Positions 1 through 8,351 of a DNA stretch of 64,000 nt are shown here, piece after piece. Each line of letters opens with the position of its first letter. The first letter of the stretch is position 1. The position numbers were made by a program, and so were the translations under genes. Source of the stretch: VAZQ01 sp034669045 (GTDB lineage: Bacteria > Pseudomonadota > Alphaproteobacteria > Rhizobiales > Xanthobacteraceae); the NCBI GenBank assembly GCA_034669045.1, contig JAXDOD010000026.1:13530-77529 (forward strand). The letters are read 5' to 3'. The notes under the pieces were generated by a model that searched no databases, was not told the origin of the DNA, and was given only the letters and a program-made list of their open reading frames with translations.

Positions 1-1629
1 CGCCTGCGCCAGGAATACTTCTTCGTGTCCGCCTCGCTGCAGGATCTGGTGCAGCGGCATTTGCGCACCGACGGCGACCTCCATCTCCTGCCGCTGCGCG
101 CCTCGATCCAGCTCAACGACACCCACCCGAGCATCGCCGTCGCCGAACTGATGCGGCTCCTGGTCGACGTGCATGGCCTGCCCTGGACCGACGCGTGGCG
201 GATCACCGTCGCTACATTCTCCTACACCAATCATACCCTGCTGCCGGAAGCGCTGGAGACCTGGCCGCTGCACCTGTTCGAGCGCGTCCTGCCGCGGCAC
301 CTGCAGATCATCTACCGCATCAATGCAGAGCACATCGAAGAAGCCAGGGACAAGGACCCATCGGGCTTTCCCGCCCGGCTCGCCTCGATATCGCTGATCG
401 ACGAGCACGGCGACCGCAAGCTGCGCATGGGACATCTCGCCTTCATCGGCTCGCATCGGGTGAACGGCGTCTCGGCGCTGCACACCGACCTGATGCGCAA
501 GACCGTGTTCCGCGATCTGCATGCACTTTACCCGGACCGCATCGTCAACAAGACCAATGGCATCACCTTCCGGCGCTGGCTCATGCAGGCCAATCCGGCG
601 CTTACCAAGGTGCTGCGCGAGGTCTGCGGCGACGCCGTTCTCGATGACCCTGGCTCGATGATCCGCCTGGCGGCGGAAGCCGGCGACAGCGCGCTGCAGG
701 AGCGCATCGCGGCGGCCAAGCGCGCCAACAAGGTCGCGCTCAGCAAGCTGGTCGGGGAGCGCCTCGGGTTGCGGCTTGATCCGGACGCGCTGTTCGATGT
801 GCAGATCAAGCGCATCCATGAGTACAAGCGGCAGTTGCTCAATATCCTGGAAACCGTCGCCGTCTATCTCGCCATCCGCGCCGACCCGGCGCGCAACTGG
901 GTGCCGCGCGTGAAAATCTTCGCCGGCAAGGCGGCGGCGAGCTATACGCAGGCCAAACTGATCATCAAGTTGATCAATGATGTCGCGAAAGTGGTCAACA
1001 CCGATCCGCTGACGCGCGATCTTCTGCGCGTGGTGTTCCTGCCCGACTATAACGTGAGCCTGGCGGAGGCCATCATTCCTGCCGCCGACGTGTCGGAGCA
1101 GATCTCGACCGCCGGCATGGAAGCATCGGGGACCGGCAACATGAAACTCGGCCTCAACGGGGCGCTGACGATCGGCACCCTCGACGGGGCGAATATCGAG
1201 ATCTGCGAACACGTCGGCGCCGACAACATTTTCATCTTCGGCCTCAAGACGCACGAGGTCGAAGAGCGGCGCCGCCGGCGCTCCGGTGCAAATGCGGCGC
1301 TCGCGGCATCGCCCATGCTCGCTGCGGTCATCGACTCCGTGGAGGCGGGCATTTTCTGGCCCGGCGAAGGCGGCCTGTTCGCTCCGCTGATGCACGGGCT
1401 GAGGCACGACGACCACTACATGGTGACCGACGATTTCGACGATTATTTCGCCACCCAGAGGCGGATGGACAAATTGTGGCTCTCGTCCTTCGATTGGACC
1501 CACAAGAGCATCCTCAACATTGCACACATGGCGTGGTTCTCGTCCGATCGCGCGATCGGGGAATATGCGCAGGACATCTGGGATGTGCCGGTTGCGATGC
1601 CCGTTGCGCACGGACCGAAGCGGTCGTGA
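1..1629 (+). CDS. glgP: Glycogen phosphorylase, C-terminal part (5' end outside window)
   Basis: Releases glucose-1-phosphate from glycogen by phosphorolysis in the cytoplasm, using pyridoxal phosphate. The frame is open from base 1 and reads LRQEYFFVSASLQDL, an internal phosphorylase stretch, so the gene starts upstream; 542 codons are visible of a protein usually about 800-850 residues long. Diagnostic segments are DVQIKRIHEYKRQLLN and EASGTGNMKLGLNGAL. The lysine of GNMKLG (codon 1144-1146) is the expected PLP-bound lysine. It lies upstream of glgC and glgA in the same direction, fitting a glycogen turnover cluster. The family assignment is near certain. Confidence 0.97.
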   Translation, partial: RLRQEYFFVSASLQDLVQRHLRTDGDLHLLPLRASIQLNDTHPSIAVAELMRLLVDVHGLPWTDAWRITVATFSYTNHTLLPEALETWPLHLFERVLPRHLQIIYRINAEHIEEARDKDPSGFPARLASISLIDEHGDRKLRMGHLAFIGSHRVNGVSALHTDLMRKTVFRDLHALYPDRIVNKTNGITFRRWLMQANPALTKVLREVCGDAVLDDPGSMIRLAAEAGDSALQERIAAAKRANKVALSKLVGERLGLRLDPDALFDVQIKRIHEYKRQLLNILETVAVYLAIRADPARNWVPRVKIFAGKAAASYTQAKLIIKLINDVAKVVNTDPLTRDLLRVVFLPDYNVSLAEAIIPAADVSEQISTAGMEASGTGNMKLGLNGALTIGTLDGANIEICEHVGADNIFIFGLKTHEVEERRRRRSGANAALAASPMLAAVIDSVEAGIFWPGEGGLFAPLMHGLRHDDHYMVTDDFDDYFATQRRMDKLWLSSFDWTHKSILNIAHMAWFSSDRAIGEYAQDIWDVPVAMPVAHGPKRS

Positions 1630-1687
1630 GGCCGCGACCGACGCCGCAAACGCCAGCACTGCCGAATTGGTATGCAACTTGCTGAAA

Positions 1688-1707
1688 CCATGGCGTAGGA
1701 GCCATGG
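1688..1707. repeat. Inverted repeat between glgP and glgC
   Basis: CCATGGC (1688-1694) and GCCATGG (1701-1707) form a perfect 7-bp stem with a 6-nt loop in the 158-bp gap after glgP. No T-run follows, so it is not a clear Rho-independent terminator. It could be an operator or an mRNA-stabilising hairpin. Function unknown. Confidence 0.4.
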
Positions 1708-1787
1708 CGCGGCGTCCTGCTGAAATTTTATGCAGCTTCGCCTAACGCGCATGCAGCTCGGTAGGCAAAATCCACTGGAGTGACGAC

Positions 1788-3053
1788 GTGCCCGCTCTTG
1801 CCTCAGGCAGCCCTTTTGCACGGTCAGCGATGGCCTATGTGCTTGCCGGCGGCAAGGGCAGCCGTCTGCTGGAACTCACCGAGTGGCGCGCCAAGCCTGC
1901 CGTGTATTTCGGCGGCAAGTCCCGGATCATCGATTTTGCGCTCTCCAACGCGCTGAATTCCGGCATTCGCCGCATCGGCGTCGCGACCCAGTACAAGGCC
2001 CACAGCCTGATCCGCCACCTGCAGCGCGGCTGGAACTTCTTCCGACTGGAAAGAAACGAAAGCTTCGACATCCTGCCCGCGAGCCAACGCGTGACCGATG
2101 GCGCCTGGTATGCCGGCACGGCGGACGCGGTCTATCAGAACACCGACATCATCGAGAGCTACGCGCCGAAATATATCGTCATCCTGGCCGGCGACCACGT
2201 CTACAAGATGGACTACGAGCCGATGCTCGTGCAGCACGTCGAACAGAACGCCGACGTAACGATCGGTTGTCTCGAGGTTCCGCTCAACGAAGCGTCCGAT
2301 TTCGGGATCATGCACGTCGACGACAATAATTACATCTTGTCCTTTGTCGAAAAGCCGAAGGTCCCGCCGGCGATGCCGGGAAAACCAAACATGGCGCTCG
2401 CAAGCATGGGCGTCTACGTGTTCGACACCGCATTCCTGTTCGATCAGCTCCGGCGCGATGCCGCGGATCCGAATTCGAGCCACGACTTCGGCAAGGACAT
2501 CATCCCCCATATCGTCCGGCATGGCAGCGCGGTTGCGCACCATTTCTCCCGATCCTGTGTGCGCACGAGCGGACAGGCGGCGAGCTACTGGCGCGATGTG
2601 GGAACCCTCGATGCGTATTGGGCGGCCAACCTCGACCTCACCGATATCGTCCCGCAGCTTGATCTGTACGATCGAAACTGGCCGATCTGGACCTTCGCCG
2701 AAATCTCTCCGCCGGCGAAGTTCGTGCATGACCAGGAGGGCCGCCGCGGGCAGGCGATCTCGTCGCTGGTGTCCGGCGGTTGCATCATTTCAGGCGCCAC
2801 CGTGAGGCAGTCGTTGTTGTTCACCGGCGTCCATCTCAGGTCCTACGCCCAGGTCGAGAACGCCGTGGTCATGCCGGATGTGGAAATCGGACGGTCGGCG
2901 CGGCTCAAGAACGTCATCATCGATCGCGGGGTCCGCATCCCGGCCGGCCTGGTGATGGGCGTGGATCCAAAACTCGATGCCCGCCGGTTCCGCCGCACCG
3001 AGGGCGGCATCTGCTTGATTACCCAGGCGATGATCGACAAACTCGGCCGATGA
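1788..3053 (+). CDS. glgC: Glucose-1-phosphate adenylyltransferase (ADP-glucose pyrophosphorylase)
   Basis: Makes ADP-glucose from glucose-1-phosphate and ATP, the committed step of bacterial glycogen synthesis. The 421-residue length is normal for the family. The nucleotidyltransferase motif AGGKGSRL sits at residues 20-27, followed by the substrate-site stretch KPAVYFGGKSRIIDF; the C-terminal third has the left-handed beta-helix pattern. GTG at 1788 is chosen because GGAG lies at 1777-1780 and the N-terminus matches the usual short lead before MAYVLAGG. The stop overlaps the glgA start (ATGA), indicating translational coupling. Allosteric control by glycolytic intermediates is known for the family and not visible here. 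Confidence 0.97.
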   Translation: MPALASGSPFARSAMAYVLAGGKGSRLLELTEWRAKPAVYFGGKSRIIDFALSNALNSGIRRIGVATQYKAHSLIRHLQRGWNFFRLERNESFDILPASQRVTDGAWYAGTADAVYQNTDIIESYAPKYIVILAGDHVYKMDYEPMLVQHVEQNADVTIGCLEVPLNEASDFGIMHVDDNNYILSFVEKPKVPPAMPGKPNMALASMGVYVFDTAFLFDQLRRDAADPNSSHDFGKDIIPHIVRHGSAVAHHFSRSCVRTSGQAASYWRDVGTLDAYWAANLDLTDIVPQLDLYDRNWPIWTFAEISPPAKFVHDQEGRRGQAISSLVSGGCIISGATVRQSLLFTGVHLRSYAQVENAVVMPDVEIGRSARLKNVIIDRGVRIPAGLVMGVDPKLDARRFRRTEGGICLITQAMIDKLGR

Positions 3054-4495
3054 GCCGCGTCAGGATCCTTGCTGTCGTCTCGGAAATCTTCCCCCTTGTG
3101 AAGACCGGCGGCCTCGCCGACGTCGCAGGATCGTTGCCGCAGGCGTTGCGCCAGCACGACATCGAGATGGTGACGCTGGTGCCGGGCTATCCGGCAGTCA
3201 AAGCGGCGCTCGGGCGTACGGAGGAGGTTCTTGCGCTCGCCGACCTCTTCGGCGGCACCGCCCGCGTGCTCGCGGCGCGCACGGCGGGTCTCGACCTGCT
3301 CGTCCTCGACGCACCGCACCTGTTCGACCGGCCCGGGACCCCCTACTCGGCCCCGGACGGCGGCGATTGGCCGGACAACGCATTCCGCTTCGGCGCGCTC
3401 GGCTGGACGGCTGCGCGCATTGGGCTGGGCGAACTCCCGGGCTTTCAGCCGGATATCGTCCATGGCCACGATTGGCAGGCCGGCCTGACCATGGCCTATC
3501 TGGCCTACGACGGCGGCCGTTGCCCCCGGACCGTGATGACGGTCCACAATCTCGCCTATCAGGGTCAGTTCGCGGCCGCGCTGCTGGGCCAGCTTCGGCT
3601 CCCGCCTCGTGCCTACGGCATCGAGGGCGTCGAGCACTACGGCGCCATCGGCTTCCTCAAGGCCGGCCTGCAGTTCGCCGACCGCATCACGACGGTGTCG
3701 CCGAGCTACGCAAAGGAAATCCAGACCGCGGACATGGGCTTTGGCCTCGACGGCCTGCTGCGGCGCCGTGCTGCGGTCCTGTCCGGCATCCGCAACGGCA
3801 TCGATGTGGATGTCTGGAATCCGGAAACCGATACGCGGATCGCCTCATGCTTCGGGGCCTCCTCGCTCGCGGACAGATTGCCGAACAAGGCAGCGGTGCA
3901 GCGTCGATTCGCGCTCCGGCAAGATCCGGATCGCCTGCTGCTTGGACTGGTCGGCAGGATGGTGTGGCAGAAGGGGCTCGACCTGCTCGCCGATGCGATG
4001 CCGGCGCTCGTCAAGAGCGGTGCCCAGCTTGCCGTGCTGGGTGCGGGCGAGCCGGCTTTGGAGCAGCGCCTCGCGGCCCTGGCGAACGACCACCGGGGCC
4101 AGGTCGGGTGCATCATCGGCTATGACGAGGATCTGGCCCATCTGGTCCAGGCCGGAGCCGATGCGGTGCTGGTCCCGTCACGGTTCGAGCCCTGCGGACT
4201 GACGCAGCTCTGCGCCATGCGCTATGGCGCCATCCCGGTCGCCTCCAAGGTCGGCGGGCTGGCGGACACCATCATCGATGCGGAGGCGGACGCGAGGGAT
4301 GCGACCGGCCTGCATCTTTTCCCGGTCACGCGGGAGACACTGGAAGCCGCGCTGAAGCGCACCGCCAAACTGTGGTCCGCGCCAGCCAAATGGCGGGCCG
4401 TGCAGGCCAATGGCATGCGAAGCGACGTCTCCTGGACCGGGCCCGCGAAAGATTATTCCAGCCTGTACAGGAGCTTGCTGGCGGCTAAGAATTAG
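3050..4495 (+). CDS. glgA: Glycogen synthase (ADP-glucose type, GT5)
   Basis: Transfers glucose from ADP-glucose to the growing alpha-1,4-glucan. The protein has 481 residues. The ADP-glucose-binding motif KTGGLAD is at residues 18-24, the HGHDWQAGL segment is typical of GT5, and the C-terminal EPCGLTQ motif with its conserved glutamate is near residue 380. The frame stays open far upstream (to 2780) inside glgC, but ATG 3050 is the right start: it begins MSRVRILAVVSEIFPLVK and overlaps the glgC stop by 4 bp. Confidence 0.97.
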   Translation: MSRVRILAVVSEIFPLVKTGGLADVAGSLPQALRQHDIEMVTLVPGYPAVKAALGRTEEVLALADLFGGTARVLAARTAGLDLLVLDAPHLFDRPGTPYSAPDGGDWPDNAFRFGALGWTAARIGLGELPGFQPDIVHGHDWQAGLTMAYLAYDGGRCPRTVMTVHNLAYQGQFAAALLGQLRLPPRAYGIEGVEHYGAIGFLKAGLQFADRITTVSPSYAKEIQTADMGFGLDGLLRRRAAVLSGIRNGIDVDVWNPETDTRIASCFGASSLADRLPNKAAVQRRFALRQDPDRLLLGLVGRMVWQKGLDLLADAMPALVKSGAQLAVLGAGEPALEQRLAALANDHRGQVGCIIGYDEDLAHLVQAGADAVLVPSRFEPCGLTQLCAMRYGAIPVASKVGGLADTIIDAEADARDATGLHLFPVTRETLEAALKRTAKLWSAPAKWRAVQANGMRSDVSWTGPAKDYSSLYRSLLAAKN

Positions 4496-4601
4496 GCAAC
4501 GGCCCGATCCGTGGCGGCCCCCGGCACCGGCGCGGCAGGCGCGTTTCTTGCAAGTCTGAACCTTGGACATTGCTGGGTGCGGCGGCGGGGCCGGGCGGAC
4601 C

Positions 4602-7355
4602 ATGAACATCGTCGAGCTTCCGGATCGAGAGCGGGCACTGCGGGACGACATCCGCCTGGTCGGACGCGTGCTGGGCGACACTGTGCGCCAGCAGCAGGGC
4701 GAAGCGGTCTTTGCGACGGTCGAGCGGATTCGCCAGATCTCGATCGCGTTCCGGCGCGAAGGCGATGCCTCCGCCCGGCGCGAGCTTCAAACGACGCTCG
4801 ACAGCCTCTCGCACGACCGGACGATCGAAGTGGTGCGCGCGTTCAGCTATTTCTCGCACCTGGCCAATATCGCCGAAGACCAGCACCAGATCCGCTCCAT
4901 GCGGGCACAGGCGAACAACGGCGAGGCCGCGCGCGGCACCATCCATAAGGCATTGGCGCGCTTCCATGCGGCGGGCGTGCCGCGCGCGACCTTGCAGACG
5001 CTGTTCGATACCATCCTGATAAGTCCGGTGCTCACCGCGCATCCGACCGAAGTGCGCCGCAAAAGCGTGCTCGACCGGGAACTGGAGGTGGCGCGCATCC
5101 TGGCCGAGCGCGATCGCATTCAGCTCACGCCGGCGGAGGCCGGCGCTGCCGAGGAGGCGATGTCGCGCGCCATCCTGACGCTGTGGCAGACCAGCCTGTT
5201 GCGGCGCGGCAGTCCCTCGGTGATCGACGAGGTCGCCAACGGGCTGTCGTATTACGATCACACATTCTTCCAGGAGCTGACGGGTCTTTATGGCGATCTG
5301 GAGGACGAGCTCGCGGCCCTCGATCCGGCCTGGAGCAATGCCGAGCTGCCGTCCTTCATCCGCATGGGGAGCTGGATCGGAGGCGACCGTGACGGCAATC
5401 CGTTCGTCAACGCCGATGTGCTGCGCCAGGCGATCGCCATGCAAAGCAAGCGGGCGCTCGATTTCTATCTCGAAGAGCTGCACCTGCTCGGCGCCGAACT
5501 CTCGCTCGACCGCGGCCGGGTGACTATCTCGGCGCAGCTCAAGGACCTGGTGGATCGCTCTCCCGACGTCTCGCCGCGGCGCATTTCCGAGCCCTACCGG
5601 CAGGCGGTGGTCGGCTTCTACGCCCGGCTGGTCGCGACCGCGCGGGGCTTTGGCCAGGAGGTCCTGCCGCGGCATGCGGTGGCCCTGGCGCAGCCCTACG
5701 CGACCGCAGCCGAACTGCGCGCCGACCTCGACATCCTCTATCGCTCGCTGTTCGCCAACGGCTCGGCGATGCTGGCGCGCGGGCGGTTGCGATCCTTGCG
5801 GCGGGCGGTCGAGGTGTTCGGCTTCCATCTGGCCAGCATCGACCTGCGGCAGAACTCGGAGGTGCACGAACGCACCTTGGCTGAGCTGCTGCAGACCGCC
5901 TCCGGCGTCGATTACCTGGGCATGTCCGAGCCCTCGCGCACGGCGCTGTTGCTGGCGGAGCTCGCCACCGCGCGGCCGCTGATCTCGCCGTTCGTCGCCT
6001 ATTCGGACGAAACCGCAGGCGAGCTCGATATCCTGCGTACGACCGGCGACATCCATCGGCGCTACGGCAAGACCGCAATCCCGAACTACGTCATCTCCAA
6101 AACGGCGAGCGTCTCCGACATCCTCGAAGTGGCGCTGCTGCTGAAAGAGGTCGGGCTGCTGCGTCCGCTCGACGCCAAGCTCGACCTCAACATCGTGCCG
6201 CTGTTCGAGACGATCGAAGACCTGCGCAACTGCGGCACGGTGATGGACCAGCTTCTCGCCGTCACAGGTTACACCCGGCTCCTGGAAAGCCGGGGCCGCG
6301 TGCAGGAAGTCATGCTCGGCTATTCCGACAGCAACAAGGATGGCGGCTACCTGACATCGGGCTGGGAGCTCTACAAGGCCGAGGTTGCCCTGATCGACGT
6401 ATTCCGTCGTCGCGGCATCGGCCTGCGGATTTTCCATGGCCGCGGCGGCTCGGTCGGTCGCGGCGGCGGTCCCAGCCACGACGCCATTCTGGCGCAGCCC
6501 GCCGGCGCGGTGCAGGCCGGCATCCGCGTCACCGAACAGGGCGAGGTCATCGCCGGAAAGTACCTCAACCCGGAGCTCGGCCGGCAGAACCTCGACCTGC
6601 TCGTCGCAGCGACTTTGGAAGTCGCGCTGCCCCATTCCGACACCGTCGCGCCGCGCCCGGAATTCATGGCCGCCATGGAGGAGCTCTCGGCGCACGCATA
6701 CCGCGCCTATCGCGCTCTGGTCTACGAGACTCCCGGTTTCGAGCGCTATTTCTGGGAATCCACCGTGATCGGCGAGATCGCCAACCTGCACATCGGCAGC
6801 AGGCCTGCCTCGCGCAAGAAATCGACGCGGATCGAGGACCTGCGCGCGATCCCGTGGGTGTTCGGCTGGGCGCAATGCCGGCTGATGCTGCCGGCCTGGT
6901 ACGGCTTCGGCTCGGCGGTCAAGGCCTGGATCGATGCGCACCCGGCCGATGGAATGGATTTGCTGCAGTGCATGGCGCGTGAGTGGTCATTCTTCCAGAC
7001 GCTGTTGTCGAACATGGACATGGTGCTGGCGAAGAGCGACATCGGCATCGCCGCGCGCTACAAGGACCTCGTCGAGGACGAGCAACTCCGGGAGGACATT
7101 TTCGCCCGCGTGTGCGCCGAGTGGGAGAGTTCCCGGCAAGCGCTGCTGTCGATCCTCAAGCAACGTGCCCTCCTGGAGCGCAATCCCGCCCTGGCGCGCA
7201 CGATCCGCGACCGTTTTCCGTACATCGATCCGCTCAATCACGTGCAATTGGAACTGTTGAAGCGGTTTCGGGCGGGCGACACAGACGAACGCGTCATCCA
7301 GGCCATCCATCTCACCATCAACGGAATCGCCGCGGGCTTGCGGAACAGCGGGTAA
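4602..7355 (+). CDS. ppc: Phosphoenolpyruvate carboxylase
   Basis: Carboxylates phosphoenolpyruvate with bicarbonate to oxaloacetate, replenishing the TCA cycle. The protein has 917 residues, normal for bacterial PEPC. The catalytic-histidine motif TAHPTEVRRKS is present (His147), FHGRGGSVGRGGGPS is near residue 615, and the C-terminus is GLRNSG, a variant of the usual RNTG tail. ATG 4602 is preferred over the TTG at 4563, whose extra 13 residues are not family-like. It lies 106 bp after glgA and 6 bp before the sugar kinase gene. Its place inside a glycogen locus suggests co-regulation of carbon storage and anaplerosis, which is inference. Confidence 0.97.
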   Translation: MNIVELPDRERALRDDIRLVGRVLGDTVRQQQGEAVFATVERIRQISIAFRREGDASARRELQTTLDSLSHDRTIEVVRAFSYFSHLANIAEDQHQIRSMRAQANNGEAARGTIHKALARFHAAGVPRATLQTLFDTILISPVLTAHPTEVRRKSVLDRELEVARILAERDRIQLTPAEAGAAEEAMSRAILTLWQTSLLRRGSPSVIDEVANGLSYYDHTFFQELTGLYGDLEDELAALDPAWSNAELPSFIRMGSWIGGDRDGNPFVNADVLRQAIAMQSKRALDFYLEELHLLGAELSLDRGRVTISAQLKDLVDRSPDVSPRRISEPYRQAVVGFYARLVATARGFGQEVLPRHAVALAQPYATAAELRADLDILYRSLFANGSAMLARGRLRSLRRAVEVFGFHLASIDLRQNSEVHERTLAELLQTASGVDYLGMSEPSRTALLLAELATARPLISPFVAYSDETAGELDILRTTGDIHRRYGKTAIPNYVISKTASVSDILEVALLLKEVGLLRPLDAKLDLNIVPLFETIEDLRNCGTVMDQLLAVTGYTRLLESRGRVQEVMLGYSDSNKDGGYLTSGWELYKAEVALIDVFRRRGIGLRIFHGRGGSVGRGGGPSHDAILAQPAGAVQAGIRVTEQGEVIAGKYLNPELGRQNLDLLVAATLEVALPHSDTVAPRPEFMAAMEELSAHAYRAYRALVYETPGFERYFWESTVIGEIANLHIGSRPASRKKSTRIEDLRAIPWVFGWAQCRLMLPAWYGFGSAVKAWIDAHPADGMDLLQCMAREWSFFQTLLSNMDMVLAKSDIGIAARYKDLVEDEQLREDIFARVCAEWESSRQALLSILKQRALLERNPALARTIRDRFPYIDPLNHVQLELLKRFRAGDTDERVIQAIHLTINGIAAGLRNSG

Positions 7356-7361
7356 CGGACA

Positions 7362-8348
7362 ATGAAGGCGCTCTTTATCGGCCAAAGCTATATCGACATC
7401 ACCTTTCTGGCCGACGAATTACCGATCGGCGACGAGAAGACGGTGGCGCGTGACTACGCCGTGTCGTTCGGCGGCAATGCCGTCACGGCCGCATTCTGCT
7501 GCGCCAAGCTCGGGATCGCGCCGGACCTCATGGCCTCGGTCGCCGACGATTGGCTCGGCCGCATGTTCGTCGACATGGCGGCGAAATACGGCATTTCCGT
7601 CCATCACCGCAAAGTGGCGCAATCGTCGCTGTCGTTCATCATGCCGAAAGGCGGCCAGCGTGCGATCGTGCGCTGCCGGGACGACCATTTCAAGCATCCG
7701 TTCCCGGTGCTCAATCTGGCGGGCTGCCGGGCGCTGCACGTCGACGGACACCTGCCGGACGCCGCGATCCACTACGCCAAGATCTGCCACGAAGCCGGCA
7801 TTCTCACCTCGCTCGACGGCGGCGGGCTGCGCTCGAACACGCACGACCTGCTCGGGTTCATCGGCACGGCAGTGGTGGCCGAGCGTTTGTGCGAGCAGAT
7901 GAAGCTCAAGCCCGGAGAGATGCTGACCTATCTGCGCTCGCGCGGCTGCCGGGTCGGCGCCGTGACCATGGGACCGAAGGGGCTCCTCTGGTACGACGAG
8001 AACCGTACCGAGCGCTTCATCCCGGCGCTCAATATTCCGGACGAGCTGGTCATCGACACCAACGGGGCCGGCGACATCTTCCATGGCGCCTACATCTATT
8101 CGTACCTGGTCGACCCGGATCTCGGCTGGGAGCAGCACTTCAAGTTCGCGCGCGCGGCATCGGTGTATTCGATCCAGCACCTCGGCAACGAGGCGAGCCT
8201 GCCGACGCTTGCTCAGATCAACGAGACCGCGGCGCGGTTCGGCGAACGGCGCCAGACCGCCTCGGGACTCGAGCTCGTGTCGGACGCCGGGCGCGACCCG
8301 AAGATCATCAGAGCCGGCGAGACCGAGCGGGCCGTGCTGCGGGGGTAG
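7362..8348 (+). CDS. PfkB-family sugar kinase
   Basis: ATP-dependent kinase of the ribokinase/PfkB fold; the substrate cannot be fixed from sequence. The 328-residue protein has the N-terminal GGNA signature (residues 37-40) and the C-terminal DTNGAGDIFHGAY signature, whose Asp238 is the expected catalytic base. It follows ppc by 6 bp, so it is probably co-transcribed, and runs convergently into glgX with 3 bp between the stops. The setting suggests a hexose, a hexose phosphate or another carbohydrate released from storage glucan. Ribokinase, fructokinase and adenosine kinase relatives share these motifs. Confidence 0.88.
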   Translation: MKALFIGQSYIDITFLADELPIGDEKTVARDYAVSFGGNAVTAAFCCAKLGIAPDLMASVADDWLGRMFVDMAAKYGISVHHRKVAQSSLSFIMPKGGQRAIVRCRDDHFKHPFPVLNLAGCRALHVDGHLPDAAIHYAKICHEAGILTSLDGGGLRSNTHDLLGFIGTAVVAERLCEQMKLKPGEMLTYLRSRGCRVGAVTMGPKGLLWYDENRTERFIPALNIPDELVIDTNGAGDIFHGAYIYSYLVDPDLGWEQHFKFARAASVYSIQHLGNEASLPTLAQINETAARFGERRQTASGLELVSDAGRDPKIIRAGETERAVLRG

Positions 8349-8351
8349 CGG

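Noticed and set aside
4485..6941. Very long open frame on the minus strand opposite ppc
   Set aside because: It is the high-GC shadow of ppc. The minus-strand product has no recognisable motif, while ppc has all family signatures.
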